Assembly (NCBI GenBank): GCA_964624635.1
Contig: CAZUXM010000073.1
Location: forward strand, 1 to 13,267
Length of the DNA stretch: 13,267 bases
Direction of reading: 5' to 3'
DNA from: JANWKQ01 sp964624635
GTDB lineage: Bacteria; Bacteroidota; Bacteroidia; CAIKAF01
Shown: piece after piece, positions 1 to 7,730 of the stretch
How positions within the stretch are numbered: the stretch's first letter is position 1
Layout: every line of letters begins with the position of its first letter
Position numbers and translations under genes: made by a program
The notes under the pieces: model-generated
What the model saw: only the letters and a program-made list of their open reading frames with translations
Databases searched by the model: none
What the model was told of the DNA's origin: nothing

Positions 1-894
1 AAAAATATTCGCCTTATTGATTATGAATGTTTACGTTATCCTGATGATGGTAGAATTTTAGGATTCGGAAGATTTGCCGGAATCGTTGGTGCATACAATG
101 GATTAATGGCCTACGGAAAAAGATATAATACATTTAATTTAAAACCGGCATATCAATGTTTTGACATCAAGGAACTAGAATATGAGCTAACCAAAGTAAA
201 ATTAGGCCCCGAAAAAATATTGGTTACCGGAGCTGGAAGAGTAGGGCAGGGAGTGCTGGAGGTAATGAAGTTGGCGAAAATTAAACAGGTAAGTTCATCT
301 GAATTTCTTTCAAAAAACTTTAAAGAACCCGTTTTTGCCCAAGTAGAATTTCCAGAATACAATAAAAATAAATCAGGAATACCTTTTAACGAAAAAGAGT
401 TTTATACTCATCCTGAAAATTTTGAATCAGACTTTTATAAATTTTTACCTGAGACAGATCTTTTGATTGCAGGACATTTTTGGTCACCCAAGGCGCCCCG
501 CTTTTTTTCCAGAGAAGATATGTTGAAGGATGATTTTAATATTAAGGTGATTGCCGATATCAGTTGTGATTTGGATGGACCTATTCCGGCAACAATTCGT
601 TCCACAAAAATTGGGGATGCATTTTTTGGATATGATCCTCAAACAGGAAAGGAAACGGATGCATTTAATAAAGACGCAGTAACTGTAATGGCAGTGGATA
701 ATTTGCCATGTGAATTACCTCGTGATGCATCTGAGGATTTTGGAAATCACTTGATAAAGGAAATTATTCCATTATTGATGGAGGGTGATAAAGACAACAT
801 TTTAAAAAGAGCCACCATTGCCGAAAATGGTCAACTCACCGAATATTTTACTTATTTACAAGATTACGTTGATTCTTCAGCGAGTTCAGAATAA
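1..894 (+). CDS. Saccharopine dehydrogenase-like NAD(P)-dependent oxidoreductase, 5'-truncated
   Basis: The reading frame is open from base 1, so the gene begins upstream of the window; 297 residues are visible and the ATG at 106 is internal. The segment around IDYECL, GFGRFAGIVGAYNG resembles the AlaDH/PNT-type N-terminal domain of lysine-ketoglutarate reductase/saccharopine dehydrogenases. A Rossmann dinucleotide loop follows (KILVTGAGRVGQG, bases about 217-252). The late motifs DISCDLDGPIPATIRST, FGYDP and AVDNLPCELPRDAS are typical of the LKR/saccharopine dehydrogenase superfamily. Such enzymes interconvert lysine plus 2-oxoglutarate and saccharopine, but the Bacteroidota homologues are usually annotated only as NAD(P)-dependent oxidoreductases, so the substrate is uncertain. 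No signal peptide is visible in this part; cytosolic location is expected. Stop TAA lies 21 bp before the fbp start, so the two may be co-transcribed. Confidence 0.82.
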   Translation, partial: KNIRLIDYECLRYPDDGRILGFGRFAGIVGAYNGLMAYGKRYNTFNLKPAYQCFDIKELEYELTKVKLGPEKILVTGAGRVGQGVLEVMKLAKIKQVSSSEFLSKNFKEPVFAQVEFPEYNKNKSGIPFNEKEFYTHPENFESDFYKFLPETDLLIAGHFWSPKAPRFFSREDMLKDDFNIKVIADISCDLDGPIPATIRSTKIGDAFFGYDPQTGKETDAFNKDAVTVMAVDNLPCELPRDASEDFGNHLIKEIIPLLMEGDKDNILKRATIAENGQLTEYFTYLQDYVDSSASSE

Positions 895-915
895 ATTTCA
901 AATAGTTTAAATACC

Positions 916-1938
916 ATGGAAGATTTTAGCAGAGACATTATTACCTTATCAGAATTTGTTATTCGTAACCAAAAAGATTTCCCTTATGCCAAAGGGGATC
1001 TTACTCGTTTGTTAGGAGATATCGCAGTAGCAGCAAAAATTGTTACCCGTTAAGTTCGTAAAGCCGGATTAGTAAATATTTTGGGAGAATTTGGTACAAC
1101 GAATGTACAAGGTGAATCACAAAAAAAATTAGATGTATACGCCAACGAGCAATTTATTGCAGCTATGAAACATGGGGGAGTAGTGGCCGGCGTAGCTAGT
1201 GAAGAGAATGATAACATTGTGGTATTTGAAGACAGAGATTGTGCTGAATCAAGTTATGTAGTGTGTATTGATCCATTAGATGGTTCAAGTAATATTGATG
1301 TAAATGTTTCAATTGGAACGATCTTTTCAGTATATAAAACTATTACCAAATCAGGAGCCTGTACATTGCAGGATTTTTTACAACCTGGTACAGCACAAGT
1401 AGCGGCAGGATATATTATTTATGGTTCATCAACCATGTTGGTGTATACAACGGGGCATGGAGTGAATGGGTTTACCTTAGATCCATCGATTGGAGTTTTC
1501 TGTTTATCACATCCTCATTTAAAAACTCCGGAGAAGGGACAAATCTATTCGGTAAACGAAGGGAACTTCAATTATTTTTCGAAAGACATTCAGGATTATA
1601 TTAAATATTGTCAGGGAACAGCGAATGATGCCGGCAAATCATATTCATGTAGGTACATAGGTTCATTGGTAGCTGATTTTCATCGTAACCTTATTAAAGG
1701 GGGAATTTATATGTATCCGTCAACCGAAGCTGATCCTAAAGGAAAGCTTCGTTTGTTATACGAGTGTAATCCATTGGCATTTATAGTGGAACAAGCCGGT
1801 GGTAAAGCATCTACCGGTTTTGAACGAATCATGGAATTACAACCTGAAAAGTTACACCAACGAGTGCCTTATTTTATTGGAAGCAAAAAAATGGTGGAGA
1901 AAGCCGAAGAGTTGTTAGCAAACTCAGCAGCAAAATAA
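916..1938 (+). pseudogene. fbp: Class I fructose-1,6-bisphosphatase frame interrupted by an in-frame TAA (codon 46)
   Basis: Read from ATG 916 the frame has 340 codons, the usual length of bacterial class I FBPase, and is homologous throughout, but codon 46 (1051-1053) is TAA. The context is KIVTR-stop-VRKAGLVNILGEFG; E. coli FBPase has Asp at this place and Glu would need only GAA to TAA. After the stop everything is intact: KLDVYAN, the metal-site ASEEND, the signature DPLDGSSNID, YGSSTMLVYTTG, RYIGSLVADFHRN, GGIYMYPS and LLYECNP with the catalytic/metal Glu. The enzyme hydrolyses fructose-1,6-bisphosphate to fructose-6-phosphate in gluconeogenesis. A downstream product could only restart at weak codons such as TTG 1081 and would lack about 55 residues that form the AMP site and the N-terminal helices. 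It may be a true nonsense mutation, a sequencing error or a read-through case; the good preservation downstream suggests an error or a very recent mutation. Confidence 0.88.
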
Positions 1939-1975
1939 ATGCTGCACTGACCTGCTTTTTTTTAGAACTATTAAC

Positions 1976-2006
1976 TTGTGTAATCCTGTTGCAAGAGTTA
2001 TTTTTG
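1976..2006 (+). promoter_or_regulatory. Bacteroidota-type promoter for the 2026 hydrolase
   Basis: A TTG (1976-1978) is followed after exactly 20 bases by TATTTTTG (1999-2006), a full match to the Bacteroidota -7 consensus TAnnTTTG with the -33 TTG at the expected distance. Transcription would begin near 2013, leaving a leader of about a dozen bases before the GTG start at 2026. This supports that start and separates the gene from fbp. Confidence 0.55.
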
Positions 2007-2025
2007 GCTTCCCAAATTAATTCCA

Positions 2026-3279
2026 GTGACTAGAACCTTCATTTGTTGTATCATTTGTATTGCGTTGTCAATAACGACAGGACACAGTTACAGGTTGGTA
2101 ACTTATAAGGATGTTGATTATTTTGAAGCAGAGGAAATTAAACAAACCTGGAAACAAATTGATATCCCTCAGATTTACTTACCCGTAAATAATGGGGTAT
2201 ATGTTTACGAAATTTCATTTATTACATCTTACATTGATGGTTCACCTATACAAGCTACCGGATTAGTATTGGTTCCGGATAATTTACACAAGGACTATTC
2301 TACCATCATTTATCATAATGGTACTAACATTATGAAAAAAAGGGAGCAAACACTTGGGTATAATCAATTCTCCATTTGTGCAGGTTTAGCGGCTGATGGT
2401 TATCTGGTAGTAATACCTGATTATATCGGGAGGGGGAATAGTGATAAACCACAATTGTATTTAAATGCTCAAACCGAGGGGCAAAATTCGGTGGACATGT
2501 TATTAGCTGCAAACGGGTTTTTACAAGAAAAAGGGCACGAACCTATCAAAGATCTTTTTATCACAGGATATTCTCAGGGGGGGCATGCTGCTATGTCAAC
2601 TCAACGGTTAATTGAAACCAATTACAATAATGATTTTAACCTGGTGGCATCGTCACCTATGTCTGGTCCGTATGATTTGAGTTCAACTGTTGTTGTAGAT
2701 CCGAATAATAAAAACGGCGATTGGGTGTTATTTATGTTTATGGTAAAATCATTTAATGATACGTATCATTTGAGGAACTCATTGAGCGAAATTTTTGTTT
2801 CCCCCTGGGATTCATTATCAGCTGTTTATTTTGATGGATATAACAAGTATGGAGGAATTCGTAAAGGATTGCCATCTAACATTCTTGAAATATTCAGGGG
2901 TGATTTTATCCAACAGGAGTTTTTATCACCTACTTCAAGGTTCAAAGATATTTTGAAAGAAAATACCATTTATGAGTTTATTCCTGAAACCCCTACTCAA
3001 TTATGTTACTGTTCGGATGATGATGTGGTAACCGGACAAAATTCAAGAACAGCTTATAACTGGATGAAGAAAAACGGAGCTAAAAAAATTAAGATAAAAG
3101 ATGCCGGTAAAAACCTTGACCATGAAGATTGTGCCATCTATACTGTTATCTATACTAAGTTCTTTTTTGATAAATACAGAGATGTGAAAAAATCAAACTT
3201 CAGAAACGATTTTTCGAATGCAGCTTTAAGTCTGGCAAAAACCACTAAAAAGTTATTTCCTAAAATAAAATTATTTTAA
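2026..3279 (+). CDS. Exported alpha/beta hydrolase, secretory-lipase-like
   Basis: The 417-residue product starts with a hydrophobic signal sequence (about residues 3-20). An alpha/beta-hydrolase fold follows: IIYHNGT (94-100) at the oxyanion strand, VVIPDYIGRGNSD (128-140), the nucleophile elbow GYSQGG with Ser183, a probable catalytic acid in the SDDD stretch (330-333) and the probable catalytic His366 in LDHEDC. The layout resembles the secretory lipase/prolyl-oligopeptidase-like group, so ester hydrolysis of lipids or polymers outside the cytoplasm is likely, but the substrate cannot be read from sequence. The start is GTG: an in-frame TAA sits at 1981, no ATG precedes residue 103, and the signal peptide begins right after this GTG. 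Unlike the next gene it has no T9SS sorting tail; it ends KLFPKIKLF, so it is probably periplasmic. Confidence 0.8.
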   Translation: MTRTFICCIICIALSITTGHSYRLVTYKDVDYFEAEEIKQTWKQIDIPQIYLPVNNGVYVYEISFITSYIDGSPIQATGLVLVPDNLHKDYSTIIYHNGTNIMKKREQTLGYNQFSICAGLAADGYLVVIPDYIGRGNSDKPQLYLNAQTEGQNSVDMLLAANGFLQEKGHEPIKDLFITGYSQGGHAAMSTQRLIETNYNNDFNLVASSPMSGPYDLSSTVVVDPNNKNGDWVLFMFMVKSFNDTYHLRNSLSEIFVSPWDSLSAVYFDGYNKYGGIRKGLPSNILEIFRGDFIQQEFLSPTSRFKDILKENTIYEFIPETPTQLCYCSDDDVVTGQNSRTAYNWMKKNGAKKIKIKDAGKNLDHEDCAIYTVIYTKFFFDKYRDVKKSNFRNDFSNAALSLAKTTKKLFPKIKLF

Positions 3280-3284
3280 TCACC

Positions 3285-3311
3285 CCTTTAAACTCTGAGA
3301 AAGTTTAAAGG
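3285..3311 (+). terminator. Perfect 10-bp hairpin between the two hydrolase genes
   Basis: CCTTTAAACT (3285-3294) and AGTTTAAAGG (3302-3311) are perfect reverse complements around a 7-base loop, six bases after the upstream stop codon. There is no clean T-run after the stem, so termination may be weak; it could also be an mRNA 3'-end stabiliser or processing site. Confidence 0.45.
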
Positions 3312-3331
3312 TCAATTAGTAAACTCACGTT

Positions 3332-4582
3332 ATGAAAAGATTATTGATGATAATCTGCTTTTTTGCAGTTAGTATGGGAGGGTTTTCACAAATCTGTTCT
3401 TCTCCTCGTTTTACTGAAACTTTAGTGTACAGCAATCCTTCTGATATTTTTGTTGACTCTAATATAATTTACGGACATGCGATTAATTGGTTGGGTGCTG
3501 ATGAAACATTGAGTTTAAATATGGCATTCCCCAAATTATCAGTAGACACGATGCAAAAAAGACCTATGGTGTTTTTGATACATGGAGGAGGTTTTGTAGG
3601 TGGAAATAAAAGAGATTTAAACTATGAAGCATTTCAATTTGCCCGTAGAGGTTTTATTTCCGTAACCATTGATTATCGTTTAGGAAGAGACTGTAGTGGT
3701 CCTGATACTTTATCATATGACAAAGCGGTGTATCGAGCCATGCAGGATGCCAATGCAGCGATGAGATTTATGGTAAGCAAAGCAGATTCGATTGGATTAG
3801 ATACCAATTGGATTTTTATAGGTGGAGGTAGTGCCGGTGCAGGAACTTGTTTAGCCATGACCTATACTACACAAGCTGAATTTAATGCATCCAATCCGGC
3901 TTTACAATCTATATTAGGTAATCTCAATAACTCTACCAATACTTTAACCAACACATTTACCGTAAAAGGTATTTTTAATAATTGGGGTGGAGTAGCCCGT
4001 GATTTTTTTGAAGCTGGCGAAGCATTACCTACCATCAGTTTTCATGGCGATGCTGATGTAACGGTAGATATTGATTCGGCTTTCGGAAGTAGTTGTGTAA
4101 ATCCACCGTATGTATATGGAACCAATTTAATTCATCAAAAATTAAGTCAGTGGGGTATATGTAACCAAGCGGTGGTAAAAATTGGAGGAGGTCATGGGAT
4201 TTATAACAATTCATTACCGGCTATTGATTTTAGAATTGCCAAAGCGAGCTGTTTCTTTAAATCAGTAATGTGTGGAGTATGTGTTTCTGATTATACAACG
4301 GATAGTATTCCTGCTACATGTTCAACTACTTTATCTTTAAACAACGAATCTGAAAATTTAAATTATTCTATTTATCCTAATCCGGTGCAAACTACTTTAT
4401 ATGTTCAATCTACATCAACTGATGCAAAAGTAGATTTGTATATCTATGATATGAATGGGAAAATTCAACAAATTTCTTTTGGTAAAAATGAAATATCAGT
4501 ACAGAATTTAGTAAATGGAGTTTATGTGCTTCAGGTAAGATCAGGAGATGATATTCATACTTACCGATTCGTGAAGAATTAA
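3332..4582 (+). CDS. Secreted carboxylesterase-like alpha/beta hydrolase with T9SS C-terminal sorting domain
   Basis: The 416-residue protein has a signal peptide (residues 1-20, ending GGFSQ). The catalytic domain shows the oxyanion motif HGGG (84-87), the strand VTIDYRLG (111-118), the nucleophile elbow GGGSAG with Ser167, an HGDAD motif holding the probable acid (240-242) and GGGHG with probable His288. These are the marks of the HGGG-type carboxylesterase/BD-FAE-like esterases. Cysteines at about 309-330 form a short linker. The last 70 residues, starting at YSIYPNPVQTTLYVQ and ending in a beta-rich VYVLQVRSGDDIHTYRFVKN, are a type A T9SS sorting domain, which directs export across the outer membrane and usually attachment to the surface. 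The natural substrate is unknown; polysaccharide acyl esters are a reasonable guess for surface esterases. The stop codon overlaps that of the convergent downstream gene. Confidence 0.87.
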   Translation: MKRLLMIICFFAVSMGGFSQICSSPRFTETLVYSNPSDIFVDSNIIYGHAINWLGADETLSLNMAFPKLSVDTMQKRPMVFLIHGGGFVGGNKRDLNYEAFQFARRGFISVTIDYRLGRDCSGPDTLSYDKAVYRAMQDANAAMRFMVSKADSIGLDTNWIFIGGGSAGAGTCLAMTYTTQAEFNASNPALQSILGNLNNSTNTLTNTFTVKGIFNNWGGVARDFFEAGEALPTISFHGDADVTVDIDSAFGSSCVNPPYVYGTNLIHQKLSQWGICNQAVVKIGGGHGIYNNSLPAIDFRIAKASCFFKSVMCGVCVSDYTTDSIPATCSTTLSLNNESENLNYSIYPNPVQTTLYVQSTSTDAKVDLYIYDMNGKIQQISFGKNEISVQNLVNGVYVLQVRSGDDIHTYRFVKN

Positions 4583-5607
4583 AACATCATCCAATGAAAA
4601 AATACCGGTTGATTTGGATTCGTACTGAACTCAATAGCGGGTGCCGGAATTTTTATAATAGATAAAGCACGAAACAGTGTTTTTAAGAAACGTGATTTGG
4701 TTTTGATTTTCGTTAGATCAAAATCTACCGATAAATAGAATTGTTGGTAGCGGGGAATATGAGCAAACTGTGGAGGATTATCAAATCCACCTAACATCCC
4801 ATTACCTCCATATCCTACAGCAATGTTTAACCATTTAGGAAACCTGGATTGGTTTCTATTGGGTAAAAAACTCCAAACATTACAACTGAGCCAATAGGTT
4901 TGAGCATTATAATCTTTCAATAATCTTTCGGGAATATTGCTTCCTAATAAATTGGGTCGCATAGCAGCATATTCACTGGGCCAATAACTCATTTTTAATT
5001 GGAAGCGTTGTTCTTTCCAAATTAATTCCTGCGAAACAAACATAGCAGCCCCACCAAAATTAGCAATCCAATCGCCATAGCTGGCACCCCATTCTGCAGA
5101 AAATCCGTCTAAAATTTCAATGGTACTTTGGTAAGCAAATGCTAAACCACCCGCTGTCCATGTGGCGGCTTTATGGTTGAGTCCACTCCACATAAAAACA
5201 GGTTGAGTATAATAACCTATATAATAAGCAGTGGTAGCATGTCCCATTTTATCTAATCCAAACCATTCTGCATTGTCATCGATAAAATGAAAATCAGACT
5301 TAGGATAATTGGCATACCAAACTTCGTTCAACCCAATAAATGAGCCGGCATATAAACCGGCAGTCACTCCAAATACCAAAGGCATTCGCCATTTTTTTTG
5401 TTGAGGAGTAACAGTATGGCAAGGATGGTAAATACAATAGTTGGGATCTTCAAAGGCATATTTTCCGTAATGGCGCTCTTTTGTTTTTGTACTATCAAAT
5501 GCTGTGAGTACAACTGAGTCCTTTTTTAAAGAATCAGTATTTATCTGAGCCGATAATTGGCCAATTACACCTATAAACAAAAGAAATATGAGAGATAACC
5601 TTTTCAA
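4579..5607 (-). CDS. DUF2279 family envelope protein
   Basis: The 342-residue product begins with a signal peptide (MKRLSLIFLLFIGVIGQLSA, cleavage before Gln21). A hydrophobic segment at about 75-95 is followed by the conserved block of the DUF2279 family: DKMGHATTAYY (119-129), LAFAYQSTIEILDGFSAEWG (155-174) and GDWIANFGGA (178-187), then WPSEYAAMRPNLLGSNIPE and KFPKWLNIAVGYG-like segments (here FPKWLNIAVGYG, 256-267). The family is described as predicted periplasmic/outer-membrane proteins of unknown function; the aromatic-rich C-terminal half with alternating hydrophobics fits an outer-membrane-associated protein. It runs convergent to the T9SS esterase, with the two stop codons sharing the palindrome TTAA. 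It is divergent from the cystathionine beta-synthase gene across 116 bases. The function is unknown. Confidence 0.78.
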   Translation of the reverse strand: MKRLSLIFLLFIGVIGQLSAQINTDSLKKDSVVLTAFDSTKTKERHYGKYAFEDPNYCIYHPCHTVTPQQKKWRMPLVFGVTAGLYAGSFIGLNEVWYANYPKSDFHFIDDNAEWFGLDKMGHATTAYYIGYYTQPVFMWSGLNHKAATWTAGGLAFAYQSTIEILDGFSAEWGASYGDWIANFGGAAMFVSQELIWKEQRFQLKMSYWPSEYAAMRPNLLGSNIPERLLKDYNAQTYWLSCNVWSFLPNRNQSRFPKWLNIAVGYGGNGMLGGFDNPPQFAHIPRYQQFYLSVDFDLTKIKTKSRFLKTLFRALSIIKIPAPAIEFSTNPNQPVFFHWMMF

Positions 5608-5666
5608 TTGTTGATTCTTTTTGAAAGCTCTAAGTTAACCATAATCGATTAATATGTTTGAATCTC

Positions 5667-5674
5667 TATTTTTG
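5667..5674 (+). promoter_or_regulatory. Candidate -7 element upstream of the cystathionine beta-synthase gene
   Basis: TATTTTTG (5667-5674), followed by C, matches the TAnnTTTG consensus and would start a transcript near 5681, about 43 bases before the ATG. No TTG is found 17-23 bases upstream, so the match is only half a promoter. Confidence 0.35.
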
Positions 5675-5723
5675 CCCATAAATAAATGGCCCTCGATAAA
5701 TACCATTTACTAATTTTAAAACT

Positions 5724-7079
5724 ATGTGGAGTAAAAATATATTAGAAACCATAGGGAACACCCCCTTAGTACAAATGCACAAGTTGGTAGAAAAACTGCC
5801 GGCTACCGTTTTAGCAAAGATTGAAACTTTTAATCCGGGCAATTCTATTAAAGATAGAATGGCCATTAAAATGATAGAAGATGCAGAGAAAGATGGAAGG
5901 CTAAAACCGGGCGGAACCATTATTGAAGGAACCAGTGGAAATACCGGAATGGGGTTGGCTATTGCCGCTGTTGTAAAAGGATACAAATGTATTTTTACCA
6001 CCACCGATAAACAATCAAAAGAAAAGGTGGATGCTTTAAGGGCCTTGGGAGCAGAAGTAGTAGTATGCCCAACGGATGTTGATCCCGAAGACCCCAGATC
6101 TTATTATTCTGTATCATCTCGTTTAGAAAAGGAAGTCCCCAATTCATGGAAACCTAATCAATATGATAATCCATCGAATGCGCAGGCGCATTATGAAAGT
6201 ACGGGACCCGAAATCTGGGATCAAACCGAAGGAAAAATTACTCATTTGGTAGTAGGGGTAGGTACCGGAGGTACCATTTGCGGTACGGGTAAATACCTAA
6301 AAGAAAAAAATCCCAACATTAAAATATGGGGAATTGATACCTACGGTTCAGTTTTTAAAAAATATAAGGAGACGGGTATTTTTGATAAAAATGAAATTTA
6401 CCCTTATGTAACCGAGGGGATAGGGGAAGACTTTTTACCACAAAATGTTGACTTTTCCATTATTGATCATTTTGAAAAGGTAACCGATAAAGATGCCGCC
6501 TTGATGACCCGTGAAATATCCCGTAAAGAAGGAATTTTCGTGGGGAACTCTGCAGGAGCAGCCATGGCCGGGTTAATGCAAATGGCTGACAAACTTACCA
6601 AGGATGATGTGGTAGTGGTAATCTTTCATGACCATGGAACCCGCTACTTGGGTAAAATGTTTAATGATGACTGGATGATGAGTAAGGGGTATTTGGATGT
6701 AAGTGGCTTAACGGCTAAAGAATTGGTAGGAGCCAGTTTGGATTTAATTACCTTGGATTCGGACGAAACCATTGGCAGAGCGGCGCAAATAATGACTGAT
6801 AACGACTATTCACAATTACCGGTTACCAAAAATGGTAGGATTGTAGGTTCCATTAATGAGACATATATATATAGTATGTTGATGAAAGATACCTCTATTA
6901 AGGATAAAATGCTGGAAACCGTTATGCAGCCTGCTTTTCCGTTTATAGATATATCTACTCCGGTACAATCACTGGCAGGTATGTTAACCAACGAAAGTCC
7001 GGCAGTACTGGTGAAAGACTTTAAAATTGATAAGACCTACATTATTACAAGGCATGATATATTGAAGGCTTTATTTTAA
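5724..7079 (+). CDS. cbs: Cystathionine beta-synthase (PLP enzyme with C-terminal CBS domains)
   Basis: This 451-residue cytosolic enzyme condenses L-serine (or an activated serine) with homocysteine to cystathionine, the first transsulfuration step. The fold-type II PLP domain shows IGNTPLV (10-16), the Schiff-base lysine Lys43 in NPGNSIKDR, the substrate loop TSGNTG (70-75), the phosphate-binding loop GTGGT (180-184), the CBS-type EGIGEDFLP and the cofactor-ring serine segment NSAGAA. YDNPSNAQAHYESTGPEI resembles both cysteine synthases and CBS, but EGIG-DF-P favours CBS. Residues about 338-451 form a pair of CBS (Bateman) domains, which in human CBS bind S-adenosylmethionine and control activity. 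The N-terminal haem-binding region of the animal enzyme is absent. A cysteine-synthase activity cannot be ruled out. The gene is monocistronic, with a strong hairpin 41 bases after its stop. Confidence 0.87.
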   Translation: MWSKNILETIGNTPLVQMHKLVEKLPATVLAKIETFNPGNSIKDRMAIKMIEDAEKDGRLKPGGTIIEGTSGNTGMGLAIAAVVKGYKCIFTTTDKQSKEKVDALRALGAEVVVCPTDVDPEDPRSYYSVSSRLEKEVPNSWKPNQYDNPSNAQAHYESTGPEIWDQTEGKITHLVVGVGTGGTICGTGKYLKEKNPNIKIWGIDTYGSVFKKYKETGIFDKNEIYPYVTEGIGEDFLPQNVDFSIIDHFEKVTDKDAALMTREISRKEGIFVGNSAGAAMAGLMQMADKLTKDDVVVVIFHDHGTRYLGKMFNDDWMMSKGYLDVSGLTAKELVGASLDLITLDSDETIGRAAQIMTDNDYSQLPVTKNGRIVGSINETYIYSMLMKDTSIKDKMLETVMQPAFPFIDISTPVQSLAGMLTNESPAVLVKDFKIDKTYIITRHDILKALF

Positions 7080-7120
7080 AATAAGCTTTACACACCGTAA
7101 TGGGTGAATATATACTAAGA

Positions 7121-7155
7121 AGAGGGCAAAAGACGGATATCGTTTTTTGCCCTCT
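7121..7155 (+). terminator. Long hairpin terminator after the cystathionine beta-synthase gene
   Basis: AGAGGGCAAAA (7121-7131) pairs perfectly with TTTTGCCCTCT (7145-7155). Inner pairs G-T, A-T, C-G and G-C extend the stem to 15 bp around a 5-base GATAT loop. There is no T-run after the stem, although the right arm starts in a T6 stretch. It sits where the transcript should end, in a gene-free gap. Confidence 0.6.
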
Positions 7156-7484
7156 GTTGTTGAATAAGTGCTCTTAAAAAGCAGTGAGGAGGTTGAATTT
7201 GGAAGGACGGATGTTTAGCGCAAAGCTTTTAAATTAAAGAAAACTTAAGCAGGTCGCGGGAAGCAAGACGAAAATAGGCGAAAAAAATCTTTCGGAAAAG
7301 TGTTAGACTTTTGTACTGTAAAACGATTTCAAAACCAGAACCAAAAAAATATTTTTCTGACTTACGTTTTCAACATGCCCTGTCAGTAACCCGTGAAACT
7401 ATTGAAAACATTGGATAAATCAATCTCAAGTTTTTATTTGAGTGTTTATTCGACATGAACTCTGTGTTAATAAAAGGGGGTGCT
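7156..7484. other. Gene-free stretch, nothing recognised
   Basis: Stop codons are frequent in all frames and no RNA gene, repeat or conserved site is evident. There is a weak promoter-like pair, TTG 7411-7413 and TTTATTTG 7433-7440, spaced by 19 bases, and a short CTGAC/GTCAG inverted repeat (7357-7361/7382-7386), neither convincing. A small RNA cannot be excluded. Confidence 0.5.
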
Positions 7485-7512
7485 TTGTTAATTCTTAATC
7501 CTTTCATTTTTG
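7485..7512 (+). promoter_or_regulatory. Candidate promoter of the nrdB-nrdA operon
   Basis: TTG (7485-7487) is followed after 17 bases by CATTTTTG (7505-7512), one mismatch from TAnnTTTG. A transcript starting near 7519 would carry a leader of about 210 bases that contains the hairpins at 7528-7690. The mismatch and the minimal spacer make this tentative; I saw no NrdR box nearby. Confidence 0.3.
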
Positions 7513-7527
7513 AAAAGAAAAAACAAT

Positions 7528-7690
7528 TTTTGTTGTGTCAGTTTCGGAGATGCTCAAATCAGGGTTCAACTCCAAAAACAACAAAATAAAAAAGGCTGTC
7601 AGAGTACCAGACATCTAAATTAGAACTTAATTTCAGATGAATGGCTTTGTCGCCCCTAACCAAACCATCCTTTTGTCAACTCAGGATGTT
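7528..7690 (+). promoter_or_regulatory. Potential structured 5' leader of nrdB with three hairpins
   Basis: Hairpin 1 closes with TTTTGTTGT (7528-7536) against ACAACAAAA (7578-7586), with an inner GGAG/CTCC helix (7546-7549/7570-7573) flanked by TTT/AAA. Hairpin 2 pairs ATCTAAATTA (7613-7622) with TAATTT-c-AGAT (7628-7638), one bulged C and a 5-base loop. Hairpin 3 pairs CATCCT (7666-7671) with AGGATG (7683-7688) and gains two A-T pairs past a bulged C. None has a following T-run, so attenuation is not obvious. I do not recognise a known riboswitch class. Confidence 0.35.
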
Positions 7691-7730
7691 AAAAAGTAGA
7701 GAAGGCACCACAACAAGAAAAAAATGACCT

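Noticed and set aside
1081..1938. FBPase as a normal gene starting at TTG 1081
   Set aside because: Homology continues in the same frame back to ATG 916; a TTG start would remove about 55 conserved residues.
1927..1963. Possible terminator after fbp: GCAGCA/TGCTGC hairpin and a T8 run
   Set aside because: The 6-bp stem overlaps the stop codon and is separated from the T-run by ten bases, so it is not a convincing intrinsic terminator.
5666..6004. 112-residue minus-strand frame inside the cystathionine beta-synthase gene
   Set aside because: It is an antisense shadow of a well-conserved coding region and shows no recognisable domain.
7331..7730. Known riboswitch or NrdR box upstream of nrdB
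   Set aside because: I looked for a cobalamin box and for ACACTATATATAGTGT-like NrdR sites and found neither.
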